This document shows, in pieces, positions 9,619 through 19,629 of a DNA stretch of 64,000 nucleotides (position 1 is the stretch's first letter; each line of letters begins with the position of its first letter). Location: positions 1-64,000 of the forward strand of contig JAEYRB010000006.1 of the NCBI GenBank assembly GCA_023409735.1, given 5' to 3'. Under the pieces are notes generated by a model. That model was not told the origin of the DNA. It ran no database searches and saw only the letters and a list, made by a program, of their open reading frames with translations. Both the position numbers and the translations under genes were made by a program. Source of the DNA: Bacillota bacterium (GTDB lineage: Bacteria; Bacillota; Clostridia; Acetivibrionales; DTU013).

Positions 9619-10119
9619 TTGCAGCGTATTGATGCTGGAGCATTGGATCTTAAAGAGAAGGTCGTTAAAATAGGACGTGTAACCAAGGTTGTTAAGGGTG
9701 GTAGGAACTTCCGTTTTAGTGCTCTCGTAGTAGTCGGTAATGAAGACGGCTACATCGGAAGTGGAATTGGAAAAGCTACTGAAATACCGGATGCTATCAG
9801 AAAGGGAATAGATGATGCCAAGAAGAACCTTATAAAGGTACCTCTTGCACAGACAACTATACCACATGAAGCAGTAGGTGAGTATGGCGCAGGAAAGGTT
9901 CTCCTGAAGCCTGCTGGACCTGGTACCGGTGTTATTGCCGGCGGACCGGTTAGAGCGGTTCTTGAGCTTGCAGGAATTCATGATATAAGGACTAAGTCCC
10001 TGGGTTCCAACAACCCAATAAATATGGTTAATGCAACTATCCAGGCACTATCGCAACTCAAAACTGTTGATGATGTTGCAAAGCTTCGCGGTAAGGCCGC
10101 AGAAGAAATACTGGGTTAG
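9619..10119 (+). CDS. rpsE: 30S ribosomal protein S5
   Basis: S5 (166 residues) acts in decoding fidelity. It shows the double-stranded RNA-binding fold start [20 protein letters not shown] and the loop [20 protein letters not shown]. The start is TTG at 9619 after GAGGAGGG; the nearby ATG at 9612 is in another frame and closes at once. rpmD follows after 12 bp. Confidence 0.97.
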   Translation: MQRIDAGALDLKEKVVKIGRVTKVVKGGRNFRFSALVVVGNEDGYIGSGIGKATEIPDAIRKGIDDAKKNLIKVPLAQTTIPHEAVGEYGAGKVLLKPAGPGTGVIAGGPVRAVLELAGIHDIRTKSLGSNNPINMVNATIQALSQLKTVDDVAKLRGKAAEEILG

Positions 10120-10131
10120 GAGGATACTACG

Positions 10132-10311
10132 GTGGCAAAACTTAAAATTAAACTGGTTAGAAGTACAAATAAAGCAGTGCAAAAACAAAAAGCTACTGTA
10201 AAGGCTCTTGGTTTAGGAAAGATCGGAACTGTTGTAGAACAGGAAGATAATCCACAGATCAGGGGAATGATTAAAACAGTATCACACTTAGTATCAGTAG
10301 AAGAAATATAA
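10132..10311 (+). CDS. rpmD: 50S ribosomal protein L30
   Basis: L30 has 59 residues, the normal bacterial length. It begins [14 protein letters not shown] (GTG start) and carries the conserved LGLGKIG segment and a C-terminal [21 protein letters not shown], overlapping the rpsE stop, is the ribosome binding site. Its stop codon overlaps the ribosome binding site of rplO. Confidence 0.97.
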   Translation: MAKLKIKLVRSTNKAVQKQKATVKALGLGKIGTVVEQEDNPQIRGMIKTVSHLVSVEEI

Positions 10312-10325
10312 AGGAGGTGTGAAAG

Positions 10326-10769
10326 GTGAAACTACATGAATTACAGCCTGTAGCTGGCGCCAAAAAGGCTCCGACAAGAAAAGGCAGAGGACCGGGTTCA
10401 GGTAATGGTAAGACCGGAGGACGTGGACATAAGGGTCAGAATGCTCGTGCCGGCGGCGGTGTAAGGCCAGGCTTTGAAGGTGGTCAGATGCCTCTCTCAA
10501 GGAGAATGCCTAAGAGAGGATTTAACAATAAAGATTATGCAAAGGTTTATACTGAAATAAATGTAGCAGCCCTTAACATATTTGAAGATGGAACTGTTGT
10601 AAACGGTCAGCTTCTTATTGAAAAAGGACTTACAAAGAAATTGTACGATGGTGTATCCGTGCTTGGAAATGGCGAGATCACAAAGAAGCTTACTGTCCAA
10701 GCTGCAAGATTTACCAAGTCAGCTTCTGCTAAAATCGAGGCTGCAGGAGGAAAGGTAGAGGTGGTATAG
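10326..10769 (+). CDS. rplO: 50S ribosomal protein L15
   Basis: L15 (147 residues) is a late-assembly protein with the glycine/arginine-rich N-terminus [20 protein letters not shown]. The start is GTG at 10326, 8 bp after AAGGAGG (10311-10317). It ends 1 bp before the secY start. Confidence 0.97.
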   Translation: MKLHELQPVAGAKKAPTRKGRGPGSGNGKTGGRGHKGQNARAGGGVRPGFEGGQMPLSRRMPKRGFNNKDYAKVYTEINVAALNIFEDGTVVNGQLLIEKGLTKKLYDGVSVLGNGEITKKLTVQAARFTKSASAKIEAAGGKVEVV

Positions 10770-10770
10770 T

Positions 10771-12069
10771 ATGGGCGGAATGATGGAGACAGTGCGTAAT
10801 GCATGGAAAATACCTGATTTACGCAAGAAGATCCTATTTACTATCGCAATGCTGATTGTGTACAGGATTGGCGCACACATACCAAATCCCGGACTTGATG
10901 CAAGAAAATTCTCCGAGTTGCTGTCACAGGCAGGATCCTTGGGCGGCTTTTTGGATATTGTATCAGGTGGAGCATTTAAGCTCGCAACAATATTTGCAAT
11001 GAGTATAACACCATACATCAACTCGTCCATTATAATGCAGCTGTTGACTGTTGCGATACCTGCGCTTGAACGTCTTCAGAAGGAAGGCGAAGAAGGCAGA
11101 AAGGTTATACAGCAGTATGTAAGATATGGTGCAGTCGTACTTGGACTCGTTCAGGCAATTGCATTGTACATGACGATGCAAAGCCGTGGCGGAATTGTCG
11201 ATGGAGGAAGTGTGTGGAGCTTTTTGACAATAGTTCTCACATTTACAGCCGGTACTGCATTCCTTATGTGGCTTGGTGAACAGATAACTGAAAAGGGTAT
11301 AGGCAACGGAATTTCACTTATAATCTTTGCAGGTATCGTTTCAAGAGGTCCACAGGCTGCTAAGGGAATAATTGACAACTATAATTTAGGCAACTTCGGA
11401 GAGGGCATTATAGGAATAATCGTTATTGTTCTCATATTAGCTATTTTCGTAGCAGTAATCGCAGCAGTCATCTATGTTCAGGAAGCTGAGAGAAGAATAC
11501 CTATTCAATATGCTAAGAAAGTTGTAGGCAGAAAGATGTACGGCGGACAAAGCACACATCTTCCTATTAAAGTAAACCTTGCAGGTGTTATTCCAATAAT
11601 ATTTGCAATGTCTATAATGATGTTCCCGTCTACAATAATTGAAATGTTCTTTGCTAATAAGAATAACTGGTTCGTAAATACATTCAGAAATCCTGAGAAA
11701 AGCATTTTGTATATTATAATTTATTCCTTGCTTATATTATTCTTTACCTTCTTCTACTCAGTTATTCAGTTTAATCCTATAGAGGTTGCTAATAACATGA
11801 AGAAGAATGGCGGCTTTATTCCGGGGTATAGGCCTGGAAAAGCTACATCAGATTATATTACAAAGGTTCTTAACAGAGTAACATGGTTTGGTGGCTTCTT
11901 CCTTGCAGTAGTTACTATAGCACCTATTATAATGGGAAATATCACAGGAATATCCGGATTGTGGATGAGCGGTACATCAGTTTTGATTCTTGTTGGTGTT
12001 GCACTGGATACAGTAAGACAAGTAGAATCACAGATGCTGATGAGACATTATAAAGGATTCCTTGAATAA
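10771..12069 (+). CDS. secY: Protein translocase subunit SecY
   Basis: SecY (432 residues) is the ten-helix channel of the Sec translocon in the cytoplasmic membrane. The start WKIPDLRKKILFTIAMLIVYRIGAHIP-like segment, the plug region after ISGGAFK-type sequence, the QAERRIPIQYAKK-like loop (EAERRIPIQYAKK) and LRQ-type cytoplasmic tail are recognisable. The ATG at 10771 is used; ATGs at 10780 and 10783 are alternatives. The ribosome binding site is weak (AGAGGTGG, 10757-10764), suggesting coupling to rplO. Confidence 0.97.
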   Translation: MGGMMETVRNAWKIPDLRKKILFTIAMLIVYRIGAHIPNPGLDARKFSELLSQAGSLGGFLDIVSGGAFKLATIFAMSITPYINSSIIMQLLTVAIPALERLQKEGEEGRKVIQQYVRYGAVVLGLVQAIALYMTMQSRGGIVDGGSVWSFLTIVLTFTAGTAFLMWLGEQITEKGIGNGISLIIFAGIVSRGPQAAKGIIDNYNLGNFGEGIIGIIVIVLILAIFVAVIAAVIYVQEAERRIPIQYAKKVVGRKMYGGQSTHLPIKVNLAGVIPIIFAMSIMMFPSTIIEMFFANKNNWFVNTFRNPEKSILYIIIYSLLILFFTFFYSVIQFNPIEVANNMKKNGGFIPGYRPGKATSDYITKVLNRVTWFGGFFLAVVTIAPIIMGNITGISGLWMSGTSVLILVGVALDTVRQVESQMLMRHYKGFLE

Positions 12070-12077
12070 ACAATGAG

Positions 12078-12124
12078 GCCGGTATTTGGCATAGCAAAGT
12101 AAGATTTGCTGTGCCGGAACCGGC
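12078..12124 (+). other. Large stem-loop between secY and adk
   Basis: GCCGGT (12078-12083) pairs with ACCGGC (12119-12124). Inside it GGCATAGCAAA pairs with TTTGCTGTGCC with one G-U. The stem has about 17 pairs and begins 8 nt after the secY stop. Only TTT follows, so it is at best a leaky terminator or an mRNA processing/stability hairpin separating secY from adk expression. Confidence 0.65.
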
Positions 12125-12239
12125 TTTAGCAGGGAATATGCAGGTTAAAGACATTTAGAAGCTTCTGCAGAGGTTTATGCCTGCAAAATCTAATAATTAT
12201 ATGATATTAGAAGTAGATTTGATGTAGCAGGAGAGAGTT

Positions 12240-12887
12240 ATGAAACTTGTTATTTTAGGCGCACCGGGAGCTGGGAAAGGAACACAGGCTGTTGTTATTG
12301 CAGATAGACTAAGTATTCCTCATATATCGACCGGTGATATATTCCGAAGTAATATAAAGAACAGTACTCAGCTTGGTAAATTGGCTAAGTCTTATATAGA
12401 CAAGGGCGAACTTGTACCGGATGAAGTTACTATTGAAATTGTTAAGGACAGAATAAAGCAGGATGATTGTAAAGCAGGATTTATTCTGGACGGCTTCCCA
12501 AGAACCATACCTCAAGCAGAGAGTTTGGATGCGGTACTACAAGAAATGGGAACTACACTTGATAAAGTATTGAATCTTGAAGTCGAAGATGAGATAATTG
12601 TCAAGAGACTTTCAGGAAGAAGAGTATGTCCTGAATGCAACATGAGCTATCATATTGATTTCAGCGAAAAGGCACGGCAAGGGCAGTGTGAAAACTGTGG
12701 AGCCAGACTTGTTCAAAGAGATGACGACAAAGAGGAAACAGTTAACAATAGATTAAAGACATATCATAATCAGACAGAGCCTTTAATCAGTTACTATAAG
12801 GATCAGGGCAAGCTTGTTGTGGTTGAAGGGAAAAATAGCATAGAAGAAACTACAAAAAGTGTAAATAAGGCGTTAGGCATATTATGA
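12240..12887 (+). CDS. adk: Adenylate kinase, zinc-LID form
   Basis: Adenylate kinase converts ATP and AMP to two ADP. The 215-residue long form has the P-loop GAPGAGKGTQ at residues 7-16, the AMP-binding DGFPRT and a LID domain with CPEC and CENC, the Cys4 zinc site of Gram-positive enzymes. AGGAGAG precedes the ATG. The stop overlaps the map start (ATGA). Confidence 0.98.
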   Translation: MKLVILGAPGAGKGTQAVVIADRLSIPHISTGDIFRSNIKNSTQLGKLAKSYIDKGELVPDEVTIEIVKDRIKQDDCKAGFILDGFPRTIPQAESLDAVLQEMGTTLDKVLNLEVEDEIIVKRLSGRRVCPECNMSYHIDFSEKARQGQCENCGARLVQRDDDKEETVNNRLKTYHNQTEPLISYYKDQGKLVVVEGKNSIEETTKSVNKALGIL

Positions 12888-13666
12888 TATCAATAAAATC
12901 GAAAAAAGAATTAGAAATAATGAACAGAGCATGTGAAATAGTTGCAGAAACGCTAAAACTAATTGAGGAATCCATAAAACCAGGTATTACGACGAAGGAG
13001 CTTAGCGATATAGCAGAGAAGTATATTTTAAGTCAAAATGCCACTGCTACTTTTAAAGGTGTACCATGCATATACAGAGGCGGTATCGATTTTCCCTCAG
13101 CAATATGCGCGTCGGTCAATAATGAGGTAATTCATGGGATACCTGGTTTAAGAGAATTAAAAGATGGAGATATTATTAGTATTGACATCGGAGCTTGTTA
13201 CAATGGATTTCATGGCGATGCAGCCAGAACCTTCCCTGTAGGCAATATAACAAAGGAAGCGCAACGATTAATTGATGTTACAAGACAGAGCTTTTTTGAG
13301 GGAATAAAATTTGCCGTAGAAGGAAATAGAATAGTTGATATTTCACGTGGGGTACAAAATTGTGCCGAGAGGAATGGATATTCTGTGGTGCGTGATTTTG
13401 TAGGACACGGAATAGGCACGGAACTGTGGGAAGCTCCGCAGATACCGAACTATGTAACAAGAGAGAGGGGTCCGAGAATTACCCCCGGTATGACAATTGC
13501 TGTTGAACCAATGGTTAACGAGGGTACATTTGAAGTCAAAGCGCTTGATAACAAGTGGACAGTGGTTACAGCAGATGGAAAGCTATCAGCTCATTATGAA
13601 AATACAATAGTAATAACTGAAGGTGATCCGATAATTATGACAAAACTCAGAGGTGAGAGTTTTTGA
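12884..13666 (+). CDS. map: Type I methionine aminopeptidase
   Basis: This 260-residue metallohydrolase removes N-terminal methionine from nascent proteins. Metal ligands are visible in order: D in ISIDIGACYNGFHGDAART (two aspartates), H in FVGHGIG, E in AVEPMVNEG and E in HYENTIVITE. It overlaps adk by 4 bp, so is translationally coupled. Confidence 0.97.
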   Translation: MISIKSKKELEIMNRACEIVAETLKLIEESIKPGITTKELSDIAEKYILSQNATATFKGVPCIYRGGIDFPSAICASVNNEVIHGIPGLRELKDGDIISIDIGACYNGFHGDAARTFPVGNITKEAQRLIDVTRQSFFEGIKFAVEGNRIVDISRGVQNCAERNGYSVVRDFVGHGIGTELWEAPQIPNYVTRERGPRITPGMTIAVEPMVNEGTFEVKALDNKWTVVTADGKLSAHYENTIVITEGDPIIMTKLRGESF

Positions 13667-13938
13667 GTGTAACTTTAGGGCGGATGGTCATATCTCGTGC
13701 TGGTAGAGATGCCGGAAAGAGCTTTGTTGTAGTCAATGTTGTTGACAAACAGTTTGTGGAGATAGCTGATGGTGATCTACGCAGGCTTGAGAAACCTAAA
13801 AAGAAAAAAATTAAGCATTTAAATATAACTGATATTACAGCGGAAGAGATAGCGCTTAAATTCAGTAATTGCAGTAAGGTCACTAACGCTGATATAAGGA
13901 AGGCTCTGGCAAACCTGAAGATGCAGCAAAACATATAA
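13663..13938 (+). CDS. KOW-domain RNA-binding protein (L14e/L19e-like, ribosome-associated)
   Basis: A 91-residue protein with an N-terminal KOW-like barrel (LGRMVISRAGRDAGKSFVVV) and a basic KPKKKKIKH segment. Proteins of this type sit between map and infA in many Bacillota and are annotated as KOW-domain or L14e-like RNA-binding proteins. The start is TTG at 13663, overlapping the map stop. Its exact role is not established. Confidence 0.85.
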   Translation: MSVTLGRMVISRAGRDAGKSFVVVNVVDKQFVEIADGDLRRLEKPKKKKIKHLNITDITAEEIALKFSNCSKVTNADIRKALANLKMQQNI

Positions 13939-13977
13939 ATAGTAATAGGAAATTGGCTAACAAGGAGGTTTTGAGTT

Positions 13978-14196
13978 TTGTCAAAGGAAGATGTAATTGA
14001 GGTCGAAGGTAAAATCGTAGAAGCATTGCCAAATGCAATGTTTCAAGTAGAGTTGGAAAATGGGCATAAAGTACTAGCTCATATTTCCGGCAAGCTCAGA
14101 ATGAATTTTATAAGAATATTACCTGGTGATAAAGTGACATTGGAACTGTCACCATATGATTTAACACGCGGAAGAATAACTTGGAGAGCGAAATAA
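13978..14196 (+). CDS. infA: Translation initiation factor IF-1
   Basis: IF-1 (72 residues) is an OB-fold protein that blocks the A site during initiation. [20 protein letters not shown] and the C-terminal [13 protein letters not shown] are characteristic. The start is TTG at 13978 after AAGGAGG. Confidence 0.98.
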   Translation: MSKEDVIEVEGKIVEALPNAMFQVELENGHKVLAHISGKLRMNFIRILPGDKVTLELSPYDLTRGRITWRAK

Positions 14197-14199
14197 TAA

Positions 14200-14328
<129 letters not shown>

Positions 14329-14335
14329 TTTAATT

Positions 14336-14448
14336 GGACGATTGATAATTGAGAATTTATTAATAGTCTTGTTTTGATAACAAGAATGTGATATAATTCT
14401 AGCTTGGTTTTGATTATTTTGGATTAAGTGGTCAATTATCAATTGTCC
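14336..14448. repeat. 113-bp unit bounded by 17-bp inverted repeats, between rpmJ and rpsM
   Basis: Bases 14336-14352 (GGACGATTGATAATTGA) are the reverse complement of 14432-14448 with a single mismatch. The repeats enclose a promoter-like sequence. No clear target-site duplication is visible and there is no coding content. It could be a miniature inverted-repeat element or an extended regulatory stem. Confidence 0.5.
14369..14397 (+). promoter_or_regulatory. Putative promoter for rpsM-rpsK-rpsD-rpoA-rplQ
   Basis: TTGTTT (14369-14374) and a perfect TATAAT (14392-14397) with 17-bp spacing lie 290 bp upstream of rpsM. The rest of the gap (14449-14685) includes a CGTTCC/GGAACG hairpin near 14534-14558 and may be a leader. 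Confidence 0.6.
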
Positions 14449-14685
14449 TACTTTGCATTGAATTGACGATTCTGGTGCGGCTGCATGCGCGGTAACTCCA
14501 AGCATGATCCAGAAGTTAATTATATATTTGTACGTTCCAGTAGGTATTAGGGAACGAATTGTGATTTTTGTGCATTTATCCATATAATTTTAGTAAATTA
14601 TTTCGGAAATAATACACAAAAACGGGAAATGTTGAAGCATTAAGACATTTGATGGTAAGGATTTAATTTGGAGGTGTTTAACAAG

Positions 14686-15063
14686 ATGGCACGTATTGCC
14701 GGAGTGGATCTACCTAGAGAAAAACGGGTAGAAATCGGATTAACTTACATCTTTGGTATAGGAAGAAGTAAGTCAAATGAAATTATCAAAAAAACCGGTA
14801 TAAACCCAAATACAAGGGTAAGGGACCTGACTGATGATGAAGTCAGCAAGCTTAGAGAGATCATAGATAAGGAATATCATGTAGAAGGTGATCTCAGAAG
14901 AGAGGTATCCCTTAATATTAAGAGATTGATAGAAATCGGCTGCTACAGGGGTAGAAGACACAGGATGGGTCTGCCTGTCAGAGGACAGAGAACAAAAACC
15001 AATGCAAGGACAAGAAAAGGTCCGTCAAAGACTGTTGGCGCTGCAAGAAAGAAGACGGTATAA
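14686..15063 (+). CDS. rpsM: 30S ribosomal protein S13
   Basis: S13 (125 residues) contacts P-site tRNA at the subunit interface. Motifs are [26 protein letters not shown] start, [20 protein letters not shown] and the basic tail. The ATG at 14686 follows GGAGGT (14670-14675); an upstream in-frame ATG at 14668 precedes that site and is rejected. Confidence 0.98.
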   Translation: MARIAGVDLPREKRVEIGLTYIFGIGRSKSNEIIKKTGINPNTRVRDLTDDEVSKLREIIDKEYHVEGDLRREVSLNIKRLIEIGCYRGRRHRMGLPVRGQRTKTNARTRKGPSKTVGAARKKTV

Positions 15064-15081
15064 AAGGAGGTTGGCTACTAA

Positions 15082-15486
15082 ATGGCAACAAAAACTGCTG
15101 GTGGTAAGAGAGTCACCAGGAAAAAGAGAGAGCGTAAAAATATTGAACGCGGTGCGGCACATATCCGTTCGACTTTTAACAATACTATAGTAACTATTAC
15201 TGATACAGCCGGAAACGCACTTTCATGGGCAAGCGCAGGTGGATTAGGCTTCAGAGGCTCAAGAAAGAGCACACCGTTTGCTGCACAAATGGCTGCAGAG
15301 ACTGCTTCAAAGGCTGCCATGGAACATGGACTTAAAACCGTTGAAGTGTATGTAAAGGGACCTGGAGCAGGCAGAGAAGCAGCTATCAGAGCTTTACAAG
15401 CAGCAGGACTTGATGTAAGCCTTATTAAAGATGTTACGCCTATTCCTCATAACGGATGTAGGCCACCCAAGAGAAGAAGAGTGTAA
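15082..15486 (+). CDS. rpsK: 30S ribosomal protein S11
   Basis: S11 (134 residues) forms part of the platform near the E site. [34 protein letters not shown] and [11 protein letters not shown] are diagnostic. AAAGGAGG precedes it. Confidence 0.98.
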   Translation: MATKTAGGKRVTRKKRERKNIERGAAHIRSTFNNTIVTITDTAGNALSWASAGGLGFRGSRKSTPFAAQMAAETASKAAMEHGLKTVEVYVKGPGAGREAAIRALQAAGLDVSLIKDVTPIPHNGCRPPKRRRV

Positions 15487-15505
15487 TGTGGAGGTGTTAG
15501 AATAG

Positions 15506-16132
15506 ATGGCAAGATATACAGATGCATCTTGCAGGCTTTGCCGTAGGGAAGGTGAGAAGCTTTTCCTTAAAGGTGAGAGGTGCTATACCAACAAATGCTC
15601 AATATCAAAGAGAGCATATGCTCCGGGACAACACGGGCAGCAGAAGAAGAAAATATCGGAGTATGGACTACAGCTCCGTGAGAAACAAAAAGCAAGAAGA
15701 TTTTATGGTATTCTTGAAAGCCAGTTCAGAGGCTACTTTGCAATGGCTGTTAAGAGAAAAGGTATTACAGGTGAGAATCTTCTGCAAATACTTGAAAGCA
15801 GGCTGGACAATGTAATTTATAGACTTGGTCTTGGCACATCAAGACCTGAGGCAAGACAGCTTGTAAGACACGGGCATTTCACTGTAAATGGTAAGAAAGT
15901 TGATATTCCATCCATACTTCTGAAGCCCGGAGATGTTATTGCAGTAAGAGAGAATTTCAAGGGCTCGGAGAAGTTAAAATCCATAATAGATATCGCAGGC
16001 GGCAAAGTAGTTCCAAAATGGCTTGAGTTCGACGCTGAAAATCTTACAGGTAAGGTTATTGCTCTTCCGACCAGGGAAGAAATCGATCTGCCGATACAAG
16101 AACGTCTCATCGTCGAGTTGTACTCGAAGTAG
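15506..16132 (+). CDS. rpsD: 30S ribosomal protein S4, zinc (C+) form
   Basis: S4 (208 residues) is a primary 16S assembly protein. Cysteines at 9, 12, 26 and 31 form the N-terminal zinc site of the C+ form, followed by the S4 RNA-binding domain ([22 protein letters not shown] region). In B. subtilis S4 autoregulates; here it lies in the alpha operon between rpsK and rpoA. Confidence 0.98.
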   Translation: MARYTDASCRLCRREGEKLFLKGERCYTNKCSISKRAYAPGQHGQQKKKISEYGLQLREKQKARRFYGILESQFRGYFAMAVKRKGITGENLLQILESRLDNVIYRLGLGTSRPEARQLVRHGHFTVNGKKVDIPSILLKPGDVIAVRENFKGSEKLKSIIDIAGGKVVPKWLEFDAENLTGKVIALPTREEIDLPIQERLIVELYSK

Positions 16133-16194
16133 TAGGATAGTACATTGCTATTAAAACCTGAAATATTGGAAATAACCAGTTAATTTGGTGGCGT

Positions 16195-16218
16195 GGAGCG
16201 GTAAAATGTAGCCGCTCC
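16195..16218 (+). other. Stem-loop in the rpsD-rpoA gap
   Basis: GGAGCGG (16195-16201) pairs perfectly with CCGCTCC (16212-16218). It lies in a 220-bp gap before rpoA and lacks a U-tract. A processing or regulatory hairpin is possible. Confidence 0.5.
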
Positions 16219-16352
16219 TAAAGCCGGGCAAGCAGCTGACTATTCCGTAGATGTACGTAGCAGGATAATAGAAAAAGTACTGAATATGATATAAGGATTG
16301 CGAATCAGTTGCCCTCATAGAAACAAAATTGCCAGTTAAGGGAGGGTTTTTG

Positions 16353-17300
16353 TTGATTGAAATAGAAAAACCAAAAATTGAATGTGTAGAGTCCACAGAA
16401 GACAACACCTTTGGAAAGTTTGTTGTTGAGCCTTTAGAAAGAGGTTACGGTGTAACTTTGGGAAATTCTCTCAGAAGGATACTGTTGTCATCTCTTCCAG
16501 GTGTGGCTGTAACCTCCATTAAAATAGATGGAGTATTACATGAGTTTTCAGCAGTACCTGGAGTTGTTGAGGATGTTACAGAAATTATCCTCAATATAAA
16601 AAATCTTTCTATGAAGCTGTTCAGCGATGGTCCAAAGATTGTGTATATTGATGCTGATGGGGAAGGCCCCATTACTGCAGGAGATATTAAGACGGATGCT
16701 GATGTAGAAATACTTAATCCGGATCTTCATATATGTACATTGAATGGCGAGAAAAGATTCTATATGGAAATGGTTCTCAATAAAAATAGAGGATACATAC
16801 CAGCAGAGAAGAATAAGCAGCCTGGTCAGCCTATAGGAATAATTCCGGTTGATTCAATATACACTCCTGTAAAAAAGGTCAACTATACTGTAGACAATAC
16901 GCGTGTTGGGCAGGTTACTGACTATGACAGGCTCACACTAGAGGTCTGGACTAATGGCAGTATTAAACCGGATGAGGCTATTAGCCTTGGGGCTAAGATA
17001 CTTAATGAGCATCTTAATTTATTTATAGATCTTTCCGACCATGCTAAGCATACTGAGATAATGGTTGAAAAGGAAGAGACTAAGAAGGAAAAGGTCCTCG
17101 AAATGACTATTGAGGAGCTTGACCTATCAGTTAGATCATATAACTGTCTTAAGAGAGCAGGTATAAATACTGTCGAAGATTTAACAAACAAGTCAGAAGA
17201 GGACATGATGAAGGTAAGAAATCTGGGTAGGAAATCACTTGAGGAAGTACTCCAGAAGCTGCATGCCCTTGGATTGTCACTCGCTCCGAGCGAGGATTGA
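16353..17300 (+). CDS. rpoA: DNA-directed RNA polymerase alpha subunit
   Basis: RpoA has the canonical 315 residues. The N-terminal domain ([21 protein letters not shown]) dimerises and scaffolds the enzyme. The C-terminal domain ([22 protein letters not shown]) binds UP elements and activators. The start is TTG at 16353, 8 bp after AGGGAGG; the in-frame ATG at 16329 lies before the ribosome binding site. Confidence 0.98.
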   Translation: MIEIEKPKIECVESTEDNTFGKFVVEPLERGYGVTLGNSLRRILLSSLPGVAVTSIKIDGVLHEFSAVPGVVEDVTEIILNIKNLSMKLFSDGPKIVYIDADGEGPITAGDIKTDADVEILNPDLHICTLNGEKRFYMEMVLNKNRGYIPAEKNKQPGQPIGIIPVDSIYTPVKKVNYTVDNTRVGQVTDYDRLTLEVWTNGSIKPDEAISLGAKILNEHLNLFIDLSDHAKHTEIMVEKEETKKEKVLEMTIEELDLSVRSYNCLKRAGINTVEDLTNKSEEDMMKVRNLGRKSLEEVLQKLHALGLSLAPSED

Positions 17301-17324
17301 AATTAGATAAGGAGGTAAAATACA

Positions 17325-17849
17325 ATGCCAACGAGAAAGTTAGGACGTGCAACTGACCAGAGAAAGGCTTTACTCAAAAGTCAGGTTACTGCGTTATTCC
17401 AGAATGGAAAAATAGAGACTACTGAAGCAAGAGCAAAGGAAATCAAGGCTATTGCTGAAAAGCTGATTTCAATGGCAGCAAAGGAAGATGGTAATATTAC
17501 ATCAAAGCAGATCAAGGTCAGTGCTGCTAAGCTTGACAGCAAGGGCAACAAGATAACAAAGTCTGCGACTTCAAAGAATGGAAAGAAGTATGAAGTAGTT
17601 GACAGAGAAATTAAAACAGATATGGTAACTGTTGACAATCCATCAAGGCTTAGTGCAAGAAGAAGAGCTATGAACTGGATATATAGGGTTAAGGATGAGA
17701 ATGGAAAATATATTAATGTTGTTGATAAGCTCTTTGATGAAATAGCACCTAAGTTCAAGGAAGTAAACGGCGGTTACACCAGGATATACAAGCTTGGACC
17801 AAGAAGAGGAGATGCAGCTGAAACTGTAATTCTCGAACTTACTAAATAG
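17325..17849 (+). CDS. rplQ: 50S ribosomal protein L17 with central insertion
   Basis: L17 lies near the exit tunnel. The start [22 protein letters not shown] and the C-terminal [25 protein letters not shown] are typical. At 174 residues it exceeds the usual 112-130 by about 50. The extra is a lysine-rich central insertion (about residues 52-105) between the helical half and the LSARRRAM segment. It is the last ribosomal gene of this run and is followed by a terminator. Confidence 0.96.
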   Translation: MPTRKLGRATDQRKALLKSQVTALFQNGKIETTEARAKEIKAIAEKLISMAAKEDGNITSKQIKVSAAKLDSKGNKITKSATSKNGKKYEVVDREIKTDMVTVDNPSRLSARRRAMNWIYRVKDENGKYINVVDKLFDEIAPKFKEVNGGYTRIYKLGPRRGDAAETVILELTK

Positions 17850-17874
17850 TAATGGAAGCTAATCAAAGCATGCA

Positions 17875-17917
17875 AAGGGATTTGCCGTTTATGCGGTGTA
17901 ATCCCTTGTTTTGTTTC
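17875..17917 (+). terminator. Terminator after rplQ
   Basis: AAGGGATT (17875-17882) pairs with AATCCCTT (17900-17907), with an inner TGCCG/CGGTG-like extension, and is followed by GTTTTGTTT. Confidence 0.85.
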
Positions 17918-17947
17918 TAGTTTAACATACCTGCGGGAGGTTGTACT

Positions 17948-18823
17948 TTGTATAGCAATGAATTAATATCAGTAAATAATGTCAGCTATGTTTACAGGGC
18001 ACATAGTGAAGAGAACACTGATGTACAGGCATTAAGTGATGTAAGCATTACAATAAGCGAAGGAGAGTTTCTGGCGGTGCTAGGAAGGAACGGCTCAGGA
18101 AAATCAACTCTTGCTAAACTATTTAATGCATTGATCCTGCCGACAAGCGGTACAGTCATAGTCAATAGTATTAATACAATGAATGAAGAGATGCTTTGGG
18201 ATATACGAAGTATGACGGGAATGGTTTTTCAGAATCCGGACAATCAGATAGTTGGTACAGTTGTGGAAGAAGATGTGGCATTCGGGCCGGAAAACTTAGG
18301 CGTACCTCCCGAGGAAATCAGAAAGCGTGTGGATGAGGCTCTTGATATAATCGGTCTTTCGGAAATGAAGAAGCATGCTCCGCACCTTCTGTCCGGCGGT
18401 CAGAAGCAAAGAGTTGCCATTGCGGGTATACTTGCTATGAAGCCTAAGTGTATTGTTCTTGATGAAGCTACCGCTATGCTAGACCCAGTGGGAAGAAGAG
18501 AAGTAATGAACATCCTAAAAAAGCTCAATACGGAAGAAGGTATTACAATAATTCATATAACACATCACATGGATGAGGCCGCGCAAGCTGATAAGGTGAT
18601 GGTTATTGACTCCGGTGAGTGCATTATGTATGGAGTACCCAGAGAGGTATTCAGAAATGTGGAGGATATGAAGAAAATAGGACTTGATGTACCTCAGGTT
18701 ACAGAGCTTTTATATGAGCTTAATAAAGCCGGATTTAAACTTCCAATGGATATACTGACCGTTGAGGAAGCAAAGGAGTGTATTTCTAAAGCTTTAAGAG
18801 AAGCAAAAAATGGAAGATATTAG
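17948..18823 (+). CDS. ecfA1: Energy-coupling factor transporter ATPase EcfA1
   Basis: One of the two ATPases of the ECF-type vitamin/metal importer, at the inner membrane face. It shows Walker [10 protein letters not shown] (46-54), the Q-loop VFQNPDNQ, the signature LSGGQKQR and Walker [12 protein letters not shown]. It has 291 residues and a TTG start after GGGAGG. It normally sits directly before ecfA2 and ecfT; here 4.3 kb of other genes intervene. No substrate-binding S component is in the window, so substrates are unknown. Confidence 0.93.
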   Translation: MYSNELISVNNVSYVYRAHSEENTDVQALSDVSITISEGEFLAVLGRNGSGKSTLAKLFNALILPTSGTVIVNSINTMNEEMLWDIRSMTGMVFQNPDNQIVGTVVEEDVAFGPENLGVPPEEIRKRVDEALDIIGLSEMKKHAPHLLSGGQKQRVAIAGILAMKPKCIVLDEATAMLDPVGRREVMNILKKLNTEEGITIIHITHHMDEAAQADKVMVIDSGECIMYGVPREVFRNVEDMKKIGLDVPQVTELLYELNKAGFKLPMDILTVEEAKECISKALREAKNGRY

Positions 18824-18824
18824 G

Positions 18825-19421
18825 CTATAGGCGTAAAGACCTGTAAACTCGTATACCACCACTTTTTTCCACATCTTCAACGTTACTAAAACGCTCTTTC
18901 ATTATGTCCTTCAATGTAGAGCCACCCTTGTTATGAAATGCGACCAGCCATAACGCTCCATTTAGGCTCAGATGATCATATGCCTGATCAATAAGCATTG
19001 TAAGCAGCTTCTTACCTGCCGCTAGCGGTGGGTTTGTTACAATGTCATTGAACATTATTCCATCAAATGAAGAATATAAATCACTTTTAACAGCCTTTAC
19101 ATTAAGACGGTTTTTTGAAGCATTTAGCATAGTGTATTCAATTGCTCTTTCATTTATGTCTGACATGCATAATGCTTGATTTTGGTATATGGCCTTAATA
19201 AACAGTCCTATAGCGCCGTAACCACAACCCAGATCCAGAACTGAGCGGCCCTGCGGATAAAAGGTTTTTATCAAAAGCTCTGAAGCCTTATCTACTCTAT
19301 TTTCAAAAGAAAAAACGCCACTTACTGAGGTTAGTGTAAGCTCTTGATTCTTTATAACCTGTGTAAAGGTCCTTTCTTTTATCTCTGAGGTCGGATTCTC
19401 CGTATAATAATGCTCAGTCAT
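18825..19421 (-). CDS. Class I SAM-dependent methyltransferase (RsmC/MTS-like)
   Basis: A 198-residue methyltransferase with motif I VLDLGCGYGAIG (about residues 61-72) and the motif IV tetrapeptide NPPL (130-133), typical of N-methyltransferases acting on guanine in rRNA (RsmC-like small domain). The start is chosen at 19421, 8 bp after AAAGGA; upstream in-frame codons to 19448 are possible. It is convergent with ecfA1, ending 1 bp from it. The exact target is inferred only. Confidence 0.85.
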   Translation of the reverse strand: MTEHYYTENPTSEIKERTFTQVIKNQELTLTSVSGVFSFENRVDKASELLIKTFYPQGRSVLDLGCGYGAIGLFIKAIYQNQALCMSDINERAIEYTMLNASKNRLNVKAVKSDLYSSFDGIMFNDIVTNPPLAAGKKLLTMLIDQAYDHLSLNGALWLVAFHNKGGSTLKDIMKERFSNVEDVEKSGGIRVYRSLRL

Positions 19422-19629
19422 AGCCATTTCCTTTCGAGCGAAAATCAATAAATTAAAGCCAAGTACATTGTATCAGATATATTGTTATTATCTCAACTAT
19501 GACATTTTTATAAAACTATTTTTATTTACCTACTAAAACTTAACACTTTCTTAATTATTTGTTCAAGATAGGATATTAGAATGATTATAGTAAAAGAAAC
19601 GGAGGATAATCTTGAAAGGAGTGTTAAAA

